Shown here: piece by piece, positions 33,710 to 46,500 of the stretch
Layout: every line of letters starts with the position of its first letter
How positions within the stretch are numbered: the stretch's first letter is position 1
From: Bacteroidota bacterium
GTDB lineage: Bacteria > Bacteroidota > Bacteroidia > AKYH767-A > OLB10
DNA: 64,000 bases
NCBI GenBank assembly: GCA_016717325.1
Contig: JADKFV010000009.1
Span: 1 to 64,000 of the forward strand
Reading direction: 5' to 3'
Notes under the pieces: model-generated
Databases searched by the model: none
Seen by the model: only the letters and a program-made list of their open reading frames with translations
Told to the model about the DNA's origin: nothing
Made by a program: the position numbers and the translations under genes

Positions 33710-34551
33710 TTCCCAGTTTTTAACGCTTTATGGCTCGATAAATATTATAGAACAACCCTTTTTACTATTATCTCACATTTTTATAGAATATTACCACTTA
33801 CACACTAAGAAGTAAGCTATTCGCCTACAAAAAAAGCACGTTCAACGTATTATATTTTGACAAATTGTTAAAAACAATTGTTCGTAAACTATTGATAAAC
33901 AATAACATAAGCCAATTATAAACATTGTTTTGGGTGAAAATTGTTAATAACCTTGCACAGAACAATAAAACAATGTTCATTTGCCCAAGAAAATAATTCG
34001 TTCACCAATGAATTGGGCCTTACCTCATCTTATCTAAGGCACGAACAAATTAGAACAAAAGAAGCATTTAGGTTAAAGGTCACAATTCTTAGGTAAAAGA
34101 TTTGGTACATGCTAAATTGACCATTGGCAATTGTAAAGTAGTAATTTTAACAAACCGCGCGTTTTAAATCTATTCTAACAAGCGGTATTTTAACATATAG
34201 TTTTTAAAAACAGCAAGAGTTTTAACTCTCGCTTCTTTGAACAAGCATTGCGGAACGAGGCAATTTGTGTATAAATCACATCTTATTGCCACTTTAAGTT
34301 CCATTTCCACTCATTTTTAGCAATTCACTAAAAATCATGAGAGGGCGAAGCTATGCCTAAAATCTACTAAAACAATAAAACATACCAAATATATAGATTA
34401 TGAATAAAAACAAAACAGACACATCGTAGCAAATTCGATTTAAGCGAAGACCAAAAAAGTGCAATCAGGGGTGACTATTACTTTTTGGCTCTCGCTTCAT
34501 TTTCATTTCAAAACTTTAAGAACATCAAGTAAAAACCAAAAATTATTAAAA
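33710..34551 (+). other. 842-bp non-coding region upstream of the giant adhesin gene
   Basis: AT-rich region with no convincing frame. I see several short inverted repeats, for example GCAAGAGTTTTAACTCTCGC near 34215, but no recognised riboswitch. The length and local structure are compatible with a long untranslated leader for the giant adhesin mRNA. A 10-codon frame starts at 34399 (MNKNKTDTS) but is too short to call. Confidence 0.5.
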
Positions 34552-37500
34552 ATGAATTTATTTAAACTTATCACACACAAAAACCAGAAGCCTTCAAATT
34601 GGAAGTCGTCTTCTGGTAGTTTTTTTTCCAATAACTGGAAATCAAAACTCAACAATGCGGAGGCATTAAAACGCCTCCTCAACAGGCCGGCTATACGCAA
34701 GGCCTTGGGCTTAAGCATAATAATGCTTTCGAGCTGTATAGTTGCACAAGCGCAAGTTTCTCTTTCGGGAACTGTGTTTCGCGATTACAATGGTAATGGA
34801 ATACAGGGTAAGGCATATCCAAACATGGAGCCTGGCGTTGCCGAAATTGCCGTTTGTGCTTTCGACAGCACCGACCAATTATTATCTGTTGTGCTTACCG
34901 ACCAGAGTGGCTACTACTCAATGTCAACAGCAAGTGTACCTATCGGCCGCTCGGTTCGTCTTGAATTTATTATTCAGGGCACGGGTGGTTCTTGTTTTAA
35001 CGATCGCACTTACGACTATAGCAGTACAAGTGCTTCGGCTTACGGCTCTGCCATCCAGTTTGTAAAAGGTGGGGCAACCAATGTAAACTTTGCTTTAAAT
35101 TACCCTGGCGATTATGTTTTGGATAACAATCCATACATATATATGTCATGCTTTGTAACAGGCGATCCACTCAAAGCGGGCTCGGCTGCTACCAGCGATG
35201 CATTTATTAAAGTAAGAAAAAGCTTCTCTGGCGAACCGTTATCACAAGGCGGTGCTTCATCCGACAATGCTATATCAATCGGTCGTGCCGATTCATTAGG
35301 TAGCGTTTGGGGTGTTGCTTTTAGCCGCCCTGCAAATAAAATATTTACTTCGGCTTTTGTAAAGCGTCATGTGGGCTTAGGTCCTATGGGTTCGGGAGGT
35401 GTATATATGATAGATCCAAATGCAGTTTTTCCTGCAACTACACAAAGATTTTTTAGTCTCGATAATTTAGGCTTTCCAACCAGCGCATCAAGTGGGGCCC
35501 TAAAAGTGCTTTCAAATACTGCCCGCAATTTGCCTAATACTGCCGGTGATCCAAGTCACGATTCTACAACATATGCGCAAGTGGGCAAAGTTGGTATTGG
35601 TGGGTTGGAAATTTCTGATGACGGACGTTATTTATTCCTTATAAATCTATTCGATAAAAAATTATACAAAATAGATTTGCAAAATGGTGCTTCACCAGTT
35701 ATGCCTACAGCAGCTCAAGTATCAAGTTATGCGCTTCCAAATCCGGGATGTACAAATGGTTTGGCACGCCCGTTTGCCGTTAAATATTTTAGAAATAAAG
35801 TTTATGTAGGTATTGTTTGCTCAGGTGAAAACGGGGGTACAAACAATGTAGATGGAACACCTTCGGATGTATATGCAAATGTTTACGCTTTTGATGCTGT
35901 AAATAATGTGTTCGATAATACACCTGTTATTCCAACAGTGAATTTGGCTTTTCATAAAGGGATGACCAATGCTACAATTAATCCAAATGACACATTGTGG
36001 AATCCATGGAGCGATCAATGGCATTTAGATGCAAATGGTGAAATAACTTTTCCACAACCAATATTATCAGATATTGAATTTGATAACGATGGTTCAATGA
36101 TATTAGGTTTTATGGATCGTACCGGTCATCAGTTGGGTTACGGTCAATATGGGCTTAACTCAAATGACATTACAAATATTTACAGTGGTTTTGGTGGTGG
36201 TGACGTAATAAGGGTTTTCAATAACGCTTGTACGTATGAAGTGGAAAGTAATGGAGTAGCCGGACCAATTACTACTAGCGGAAATCAAAATTATCAAGGC
36301 TTAGGTGGTGGTGAATTTTATTGGGAAGATAATTATATTTTCTGGCATGATGAAACCTCTTTTGGCTCATTGGGAATGCAACCGGGAGATTCGGTAGTGA
36401 CTGTTGCAGTTGCAAATCCACAAACGTTTTTTGGCGCTGGTGGTATCAGCCATTTTTCAAATATTGATGGCTCTAAATCATATGGTTTTCAAGTTTATGA
36501 CCCTTCAATTGCAGGTACTTGTGCCAATGCAAACGGATTGGGCGATCAGGAATATGGCTTTGATGCCGAAGATATTGAAATTGGAAATATTGTTTGGGAC
36601 GATACGCACAACTTTGGTATACAGGATGCTGACGAAAAAGGAATATCAGGGGTTAATATACAACTTATACGTGTTTCTGATAATGCCGTTATTGGTAATG
36701 CAACTTCAAACTCAAGTGGGCAATGGTATTTTAATAAATCGAATGTCAATTTAAATGGAGCCTCAGGATTATTACCAAATACAAGTTATAAAATACGTGT
36801 AGCTGCTGCACAATTTAATAACACAGGAAGTGGACCTTTAGCAAATAAAGATATTACAAACTCAGGTATGGTTGGAAATGGCGAGCCCGGTATGAGCGAC
36901 AATGACGCAACACTGGTGAGTGGAAAAGCAGAAATAGCTTTCACCACAACTAAAAACGGTGCCAGCAATCACAATCTCGATTTTGGTTTTAAGTCATCTT
37001 TAGGCTGTCCTTTAGTTGCCACATGCTCTTCAACCAATACAACATGTAATGGTGGTGCCGATGGCGAAGTAAGTGTAACAACAGTGGGTGCTGTTGGTGC
37101 TGTAGATTATTTATGGAGCACCGCCTCTACAAATGCAGCAGTTAACGGTTTAGCAGCAGGTACGTATACCGTAACAGTTACCGATAGCCAAGGATGTTCG
37201 GATATGTGCAGTGTAACTATTGGCCAACCTACAGCGGTTAGCGCAAGTTGCTCAGGCACAAATGTTACAGTAAATGGAGGAAACAATGGTAGTGTGAGTG
37301 TTACAGCAAATGGTGGTACTCCCGGATATACATATTTATGGAACAACGGTAACACAAATGCTACGCAATCCGGATTGGCAGCTTCTACGTATACTGTTAC
37401 TGTTATAGATGCAAACGCTTGCACAGGAACATGTTCTATTACAATTAGTCAACCTTTACCGCTAAGTGGATCAGTTGTCATTACTGACATTAATTGTAAT

Positions 37501-40500
37501 GGTGGTAACGATGGCGAAATTGCTTTAACCATATTAGGTGGCGTAACTCCATATTCATACTTATGGAGTAATGGGGCTACGACTCAGGATATCAACAATT
37601 TATTTGCCGGCAATTATGATGTAACTGTAACTGATAATGCAGGTGCAACAATCACTTTTAGCAATGCTGTATCTGAACCAACGGCTGTGCAAGTAACTTG
37701 CACATCGGTTGATGCTTCATCTAACGGAGGCAACAATGGCCAGGCTTCAGTAAGCGCAAATGGAGGAACTCCATCCTATACATATTTGTGGAGTAATGGA
37801 AAAACAACTGCAACCGCTACAGGATTAATTGCAGGTGTATACACAGTTAACGTTACTGATAGTCGCGGATGCTCAACCACTTGCGAAAGCAATGTAGGTG
37901 AGCCCGGAGCTATTTTTGCCAGCATTGCTGAAACAAATGTTTCATGTTTTGGTGGCAGCGATGGTGCCCTTGATTTAACTGCAAACGGTGGAGTTGGAAC
38001 ATTAACGTTTTTATGGAATGATGGTGATACAAACGAAGACCGCACTAATCTTTCGGCAGGTTCGTATACTGTAACAGTTACTGATGGTAATGGTATTACA
38101 AAATCTGTAAGCGGAACAGTTTCGGAGCCTGGCCAATTATCGGCCAATTGCTCACACACAAATGTTACAATTAACGGAGCTAACGATGGTACTGCATCGG
38201 TAACTGCTATTGGTGGTACTTTACCTTATACTTATCAATGGAGTAATGGTGGCACAACAGCAACAATTAACGGCCTTTCACCTTTAATTTACAATGTAAT
38301 AGTAACCGATAATAATGGATGTACTGCTAACTGTTCTGTTACCATTACACAACCATCGGTTTTTACCGGAACTGTAATAGAAACAAATGTTTCTTGTAAT
38401 GGTGTTAGTGATGGCACAATAAGCATCACATCAAATGGTGGTGTTACTCCATACACTTTTGCCTGGGATGACGGCAATACAAACGAAGACCGTACCGGCT
38501 TAGCTGCAGGTTCTTATACGCTTACAGCTACCGATAATAATGGAGCGACCTATACTAAATCAATTACCATTACCGAACCTGATGAATTGATTGCTAACTG
38601 CAGTCATACTGATATTTTGGTAAATGGTGCAAATAATGGAACAGGAACGGTTCAGGTAACTGGCGGTACTGCACCTTATACTTACTCATGGAACAATGGT
38701 GCATCTACTGCATCTATCAACAATCTTGCAGCAGGTTCGTATATAGTTAATGTTACAGATGATAATGGATGTTCAGCTGCATGTGGATTTACCATTACAG
38801 AACCTACAGCTTTGGATATTACTGTTTCGGGTACAAATGTATCTTGTAATGGTGGTTCAAATGGAACAATTGATGTTACCGTTGCAGGTGGAGTAGCAAC
38901 TTATAATTATTTGTGGAACGATGGAGATACAAATGAAGACAGAACGGGCATTGCTGCCGGATTGTATATTATTACTGTTACCGATGCAAACGGTGCTACA
39001 TCTTCGCAAACAATAAATATAACCGAGCCTTCTGCTTTGACACTAAATTGCAGCAAGACTAATATAACTATCAATGGTGCAAACGATGGTAGCGCTTGTG
39101 TTTTGGCAAGCGGAGGTTCGCCTTCTTATGCTTATTTATGGAGCAATGGCGAAACTACTCAATGCATTGCTAACTTAGCACCAGGTGCATTCACCGTAAC
39201 AGTTACCGACAACCATAGCTGCACACAGACTTGTTCAGTAAATATTACACAACCGGCAATTTTAAATATTGTTCCGGTGCCAACTAATGTTTCTTGTAAT
39301 GGAGGTACCGATGGAGGCATTAATGTATCTGTAAATGGTGGTGTTACTCCATATACGTACATTTGGAATGATGGAAATACAAATCAGGATCGCACAAATA
39401 TTGCTTCAGGTACTTACACAATTACGGTGACAGATAAAAATGGCGCAACGGCCATGGCTGTGGCTTCTGTTACTCAACCATTGGCTATTGCACTCAACTG
39501 TTCAGGTGTTGATGTAACTGTTAATGGTGCAGGTGATGGTAGTGCTTCTGTTACTGTAAGTGGTGGCACACCTTCTTACTCTTACTTGTGGAGTAATAGT
39601 GAAACAACACAATCTATTGCTAATCTTACTCCCGGAACGTATATTGTAACAGTTACTGATAACAACGGATGTACTTCATCTTGTTCATCATTAGTTACAG
39701 AGCCTGCTTTGTTGGCAATAAACGGTACAGCTACCAATGTAACTTGCAATGGATTATCCGATGGCAGTATTGACGTAACTGCTACGGGAGGAATTGCGGG
39801 ATACACATTCTTATGGAACGATGGTGATACCAACGAAGACAGGACAAATCTTGCTGCAGGAGCTTATACAGTTACTGTTACAGATGCTAATGGAGCCGTT
39901 GCTTCTACTTCAATTAATGTAAACGAACCTAGCCCAATTAACAGTACTTGTAGCGGTTCTAATGTTACAATAAATGGTGGATCAGATGGTTCGGCATGTG
40001 CTTTTGCAAACGGTGGTAATGCACCTTACACTTTTGCCTGGAGCAACAGTGCAACTTCGCAGTGTATTAATAATTTATCGGCTGCAACTTACATTGTTGT
40101 TATTACAGATAATAAAGGATGTACTATTTCATGCGAAGTTGTAGTAACAGAACCTGCAGCTTTATCTGCCACTTCTGTTATCACAGATGTTACTTGTAAT
40201 GGTGCAAACGATGGTATAATAGTAGTTACCGCAACAGGTGGCGAAACACCATATTCTTATTTATGGAATAATGGCAGTACGAATAAAAATCGCAGCAACC
40301 TTGCTGCCGGTTCGTATACTGTTACTGTTACAGATAATAATGGGGCAACTTTCGAATTAGCATCAACTGTAAATGAACCAGCTGCCTTAACGGCAAGCTG
40401 CAGTGCTACCGATGTTACCGTAAATGGAACAAATGACGGATCGGCTTCAGTAATTGCAAATGGAGGAACAGCGCCTTATTCATATTTATGGAGTAATGGC

Positions 40501-43500
40501 GAAACTACTTCATCATTATCAAACCTAGCACCTGGTAGTTATGGTGTTACTGTTACAGATGCCAATGGTTGCACAGCGGATTGCAGCGCAACTGTTAATG
40601 AGCCTTTGCCATTAACTGCAAGTACTCAATCAACCGACAATCTTTGTAATAGTGCCAATAATGGAACTGCTGATGTTACAGCTTCAGGCGGTGTGGCTCC
40701 TTATACATATTTATGGAGCAATGGCTCTACAGATGCAAATATAATAAACTTATTTGCTGGAACGTATACAGCTACTGTTACCGATGCGAATGGTGCAACT
40801 GCACAAGCAACAGCAGTAATTGCAGAGCCATCTCTTTTAACTGCAACTTGCTCGTCAAATGATATTACCATCTTTGGTGCTGCAAATGGAACTGCTTCGG
40901 TTACCGGTAACGGAGGTACAAAGCCTTATTCATATTTATGGACCAATGGCGCAACAACAAAAAATATTAATGGACTATCTGCAGGCAATTATGATGTTTA
41001 TATAACCGATGCTAACGGATGCTCTGCTATGTGTTCGGTTACTATAAACGAACCTGCACTTTTAGAAATTACTGCTACTTCAACCGATGTGCTTTGCAAC
41101 GGTGGTAATGATGGTACAGCACAAATTACTGCAACAGGTGGTGTAACAAGTTATACTTTCTCATGGTCAGATGGTTCAACAGATGAAGACCGCAACGATT
41201 TGATTGCCGGTTCATATGTTGTTACTGTTACTGATGCCAATGGAGCAATAGCAACTGCTTCAGTTTCTATTACTGAGCCTGATGCATTGGTTCTCAATTG
41301 TAATCACATAGATGTAAGTGGACCCGGAGCAGCCGATGGCAGCGCATGTGCATTGCCTAGCAAAGGTACACCTGGCTACACTTTCTTATGGAGTACAGGT
41401 TCTACAGATCAGTGCATAAGTAGTGTTGGTGGCGGTGCATATACTGTAACAGTTACCGATGCTAATGGATGTACTGCCTCTTGTGTTAGTATAATATTCG
41501 AACCCGGATTGTTTGCTGTATCAGCCACAGGGGCTAATGTTACTTGTAATGGTTTGAATGATGGAACTATTGATGCCACTTTAGTGGGCGGTGTTTTACC
41601 TGTAACTTATTTGTGGAATGATGGAAATACAAATGAAGACCGCAATGGTTTATCTGCCGGCACATATACAGTTGTTTGCACCGATAATACCGGAGCTACA
41701 GTTGATGCCACGGTTACTATAACAGAACCTGCATCATTAACACTATCACTTACCTCTACCGATGTAACTATTTTTGGAGCAAACAATGGCGCTGTAAATT
41801 CGATTGTAACAGGTGGAACAACACCATATAGTTATTGGTGGAGTAATGGAGATACCAATGCAGATTTATCAGGCGTAGGACCTGGTATTTATTCTGTTGA
41901 AGTAACTGATGCCAATGGTTGTACTATCAGCCAATCGGCAACTGTGAACGAACCTGCTCAATTAACTGTAGTAATTAACGCTACGCCTGCATTAGTACTT
42001 CCAGGCTTCTGCGATGGCTTAGCTGATTTAACCGCAGTAGCTAGTGGCGGTGTTACTCCTTACTCTTATTTATGGAGCGATGGATCTACAGACATGACAC
42101 TTCAGGATGTTTCTTCTGGTACATATACTGTAACTGTTACAGACCTCAATGGAGCAACTGCTACAAACGAATATCAGTTTATAGCTCCTGTACCGCCTTC
42201 AATTACTTGTTCGGGTGTTAATGTTACTGTAAACGGTGGAAACAATGGTTCTGCTGCAGTAACTATTGCAAATGGAAATGGTAATGAAACTTTCTTATGG
42301 AGTAATGGCGATACTAATTCGTCAGCCAACAACCTGTTTGCAGGAACGTATACTGTAATAGTTACAGATGCGAATGGCTGCACAGCATCGTGTGATGTTA
42401 CACTAACTGAACCTTTAGTACTTTCTGTTTCATTGTCTTCAGTGAACGTTACTTGTAATGGAGCCGCAAATGGAACAGCTGACGCGACAGCCACAGGTGG
42501 TAATGCACCATATACTTACTTATGGAGCAATGGTAAAACCGATGACAATATAAATTCGTTAGATGCTGGTGTTTATACCGTAATAGTTACAGATAATAGC
42601 AATAACACGGTAAGTAATTCAGTAGTAATTTCTGAACCTGCATTGTTAACAGCAAATTGTTCTGCAACTAATATTACTCAAAATGGGTTAAGTGATGGTA
42701 CTGTTTCTGTATCGGCAAATGGTGGAACTTCGCCATATTCATATACATGGAGCAATGGAGCAACAACTTCAAGTGCTGCAGGTTTAACGGCTGGTTCTTA
42801 TACTGTGATAGTTACAGATGCAAATCAATGCTCTGTAGAATGTACAAGCATTGTAAATGAACCTGGGGTACTTAGCTTAAACATTGCAACTATTGAATTG
42901 ACATGCTACAATGCAAATAATGGTCAACTTACGGCACAAGTAACTGGTGGTACTACTCCTTACTCTTATTTATGGAGCAACGGAAACACCACTGCAGTTA
43001 TCCAAAATGCTGCTGCAGCAACGTATACTGTTACAGCTACAGACGCGGCAGGGGTATCTGTTTCCATGAGTACTACGCTTACAAATCCTTCCGAAATAAT
43101 AGTTAATTGTTCAGGCACGGATGTTTCTTGTGGTGCTATTCCTGATGGAACACTTTTAGCAAATGCAACAGGTGGATCAGGTTCTTTATCTTACCTTTGG
43201 AGCAATGGCGACACTAACAGCAGCGTAAGTAACGTAGCTGCCGGTACGTATACTATAGTAGTTACCGACTCTAAAGGTTGTACTGCATCATGCTCTGTCA
43301 CTTTAAATGGCGGCACAGCGGGAGTTTGTTCTATTAAGAAGGTGCATCCTATAACATGTAATGGTGGTAGTGATGGTGTGCTTGAAGTGATTGCTGCAGG
43401 TAATAATACTTACCTCTGGAGCAATGGTGCTACTACTTCAGTAATTACCGGATTAACCAAAGGAAATTATACTGTTACTGTTACAAATTTATCGGGCTGC

Positions 43501-46500
43501 ACATCAGATTGTATGGTGTGTCTTTTCGAACCTAAGATTTTAGTTTGTAATACTCTCTCAACTCCATCGGTATGCAATGCATGTGATGGTGGAGCAAGTG
43601 TAACAGCAACTGGTGGCGTTCAACCTTATACATACTTGTGGAGCAATGGCTCAACGGTAGATTTGCTGTATAACTTATGCGGAGGAAACTATACTGTAAC
43701 TGTAACCGATAGTCGTGGATGCACAACAATGTGCAATGTGAAAGTGGATGCAGTAGGTGCAAAAATCGAATGTACAATTGCGAAGGATCATCTTATATCA
43801 TGTAATGGTGGTAGCGATGGAATATTAAGCGTTAGTGCTGTAGGTGGCACAGCTCCTTATACATATTTATGGAGTAATGGTGCTACTACCTCATCAGTAA
43901 GTGGATTATCGATGGGTACGTATAGCGTAATAGTTACCGATGCTAACGGATGCAATACAAACTGTTCGGCTTACCTTGGTCAGCCATTGCCTTTAGCTTG
44001 CAATACAGCTTCAACTCCTTCTATATGCAATGCATGTGATGGTACAGCTTCTGTAGCAGTAACTGGCGGTGTTCAACCTTATACATACTTATGGAGCAAT
44101 GGATCAACAACAGATGTGCTTTCAAATCTGTGCGATGGAAACTATACTGTAACTGTAACCGATAAGCGTGGATGCACAACAATGTGCAATGTGAAAGTGG
44201 ATGCTGTAGGTGCAAAAATCGAATGTACAATTGCAAAGGATCAGCTTATATCATGTAATGGTGGTAGCGATGGAATATTAAGCGTTAGTGCTGTAGGTGG
44301 CACAGCTCCTTATACATATTTATGGAGCAATGGTGCTACTACATCATCAGTGAGCGGATTATCGATGGGTACGTATAGCGTAATAGTTACCGATGCTAAC
44401 GGATGCAATACAAACTGTACGGCTTACCTTGGTCAGCCATTGCCTTTAGCTTGCAATACAGCTTCAACTCCTTCTATATGCAATGCATGTGATGGTACAG
44501 CTTCTGTAGCAGTAACTGGCGGTGTTCAACCTTATACATACTTGTGGAGCAATGGCTCAACAACAGATGTACTTTCAAACTTGTGCGATGGAAACCATAC
44601 TGTAACTGTAACCGATAAGCGTGGATGCACAACAATGTGCAATGTGAAAGTGGATGCTGTAGGTGCAAAAATCGAATGTACAATTGCAAAGGATCATCTT
44701 ATATCATGTAATGGTGGTAGCGATGGAATATTAAGCGTTAGTGCTGTAGGTGGCACAGCTCCTTATACATATTTATGGAGCAATGGTGCTACTACCTCAT
44801 CAGTAAGTGGATTATCGATGGGTACGTATAGCGTAATAGTTACCGATGCTAACGGATGCAATACAAACTGTTCGGCTTACCTCGGTCAGCCTCTGCCTTT
44901 AGTTTGCAATACTATATCAACAGCTGCTACTTGCGGCCTTTGTAATGGAACTGCTTCGGTAGCTGTTACCGGAGGTGTTCAACCTTACACTTTCTTATGG
45001 AGCAATGGTGCAACTACAGACGTATTGAATAATCTTTGCGATGGTAACTATACTGTTACAATAACTGATAAGCGTGGATGCACAACTGCGTGCAACGTGA
45101 AAGTTGATAACGTTGATGAACTTTTCACATGCTTGATAATTAAAAACAAAACGGTGTCGTGCCATGGTGGTAGTGACGGTGAAGTAACTGCAACTACAAT
45201 TGGTGGTACAGCTCCATTCACTTACTTATGGAATAATGGTGCTACAACAGCAAGCTTAACTAATGTACCTGCAGGATGGTATACAGTGGTAGTTACAAGC
45301 GCAGCAGGTTGCACAGCAACCGATGCGGTTTGCATGCTCGACCCAACAGTATTATCATGCAATGCAACCGGAACTAATGCTATATGTGGTGCATGTAATG
45401 GAACAACCACAGTAACAGCAATGGGCGGTAAAGCACCATATACTTTCATGTGGAGCAATGGAGCTACAGCTTCTACTCTAACAGGTTTATGCGGTGGTTC
45501 ATATGTTGTAACAGTAACCGACATTAAGGGTTGCACATCAACTTGCATGGTAAAAATTGATGATATAGCTGACAATACAAAAGTTATAATAACTTTGGAT
45601 GAAGGCGTTAGTTGTTATGGAGCAAAAGATGGTGGAATAACAGCAGTGGCAAGCGGAGGTACAGGCCCATACACTTACTTATGGAGCAATGGAGCTACCA
45701 CTGCCCAAATCACAGGAATTGGTGCCGGTACGTATAACGTTACAGCTACAAGCGCGTTGGGTTGTACTGCTATTGCAACTTATCACCTGAATCAGCCTAC
45801 TGTTTTGAATTGCAATACCACTACTGTTGAATCAACATGTGGACAGTGCAACGGAAGTGCAACGGTTACTGGAGCCGGTGGCACAGCGCCATATACTTAC
45901 TTATGGAGCAATGGAGACCAAAACGCAACAGCAGCAGCTTTATGTGCCGGTGTGTATACAGTAACAGTCACTGATGCACATGGTTGCACTTCGATATGCA
46001 ATGCAACAATTACGGATAACAGCGACAATGTTCAGTGTAAAATTGATATCGACTCGCCAATTTCTTGTCATGGTGCTAACAATGCAGTTCTATCTGCGGT
46101 TGCTTCTGGAGGAACAGCACCATACTCTTATTTGTGGAACAATGGTTCAATCGCTTCATCGCTTAGCAATGTTGGCCCTGGTTCGTATACTGTTACAGTT
46201 ACTTCGGCAGGTGGATGTACTACTCTTTGTATGGTAAATGTTACCGAACCAAAAGCATTAACTTGCACTACAATGTCGAAAGCTACACTATGCAAAATGT
46301 GTAATGGAAATGCAACAGTGATGGCCGTTGGAGGTACAGCGCCTTACACTTACCTTTGGGTAAATGGTCAGGTTACAGCAACTGCAACAGGCTTATGTTC
46401 AGGCAAATATCCTGTAACTGTTACCGATGCAAACGGTTGCTCTACAGAATGCGAAGCAGATGTATACGATGCTGTAATTGAGTGCAACGGATTTGTAACA

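Noticed and set aside
43741..44890. CRISPR-like array from regularly spaced repeats
   Set aside because: The repeats are 453 bp, coding and in frame; there are no short repeats with unique spacers and no cas genes.
37000..46480. Many long frames of 60-146 codons on the opposite strand inside the SprB array
   Set aside because: They repeat with the period of the array and arise from its biased codons; no family motif or start context.
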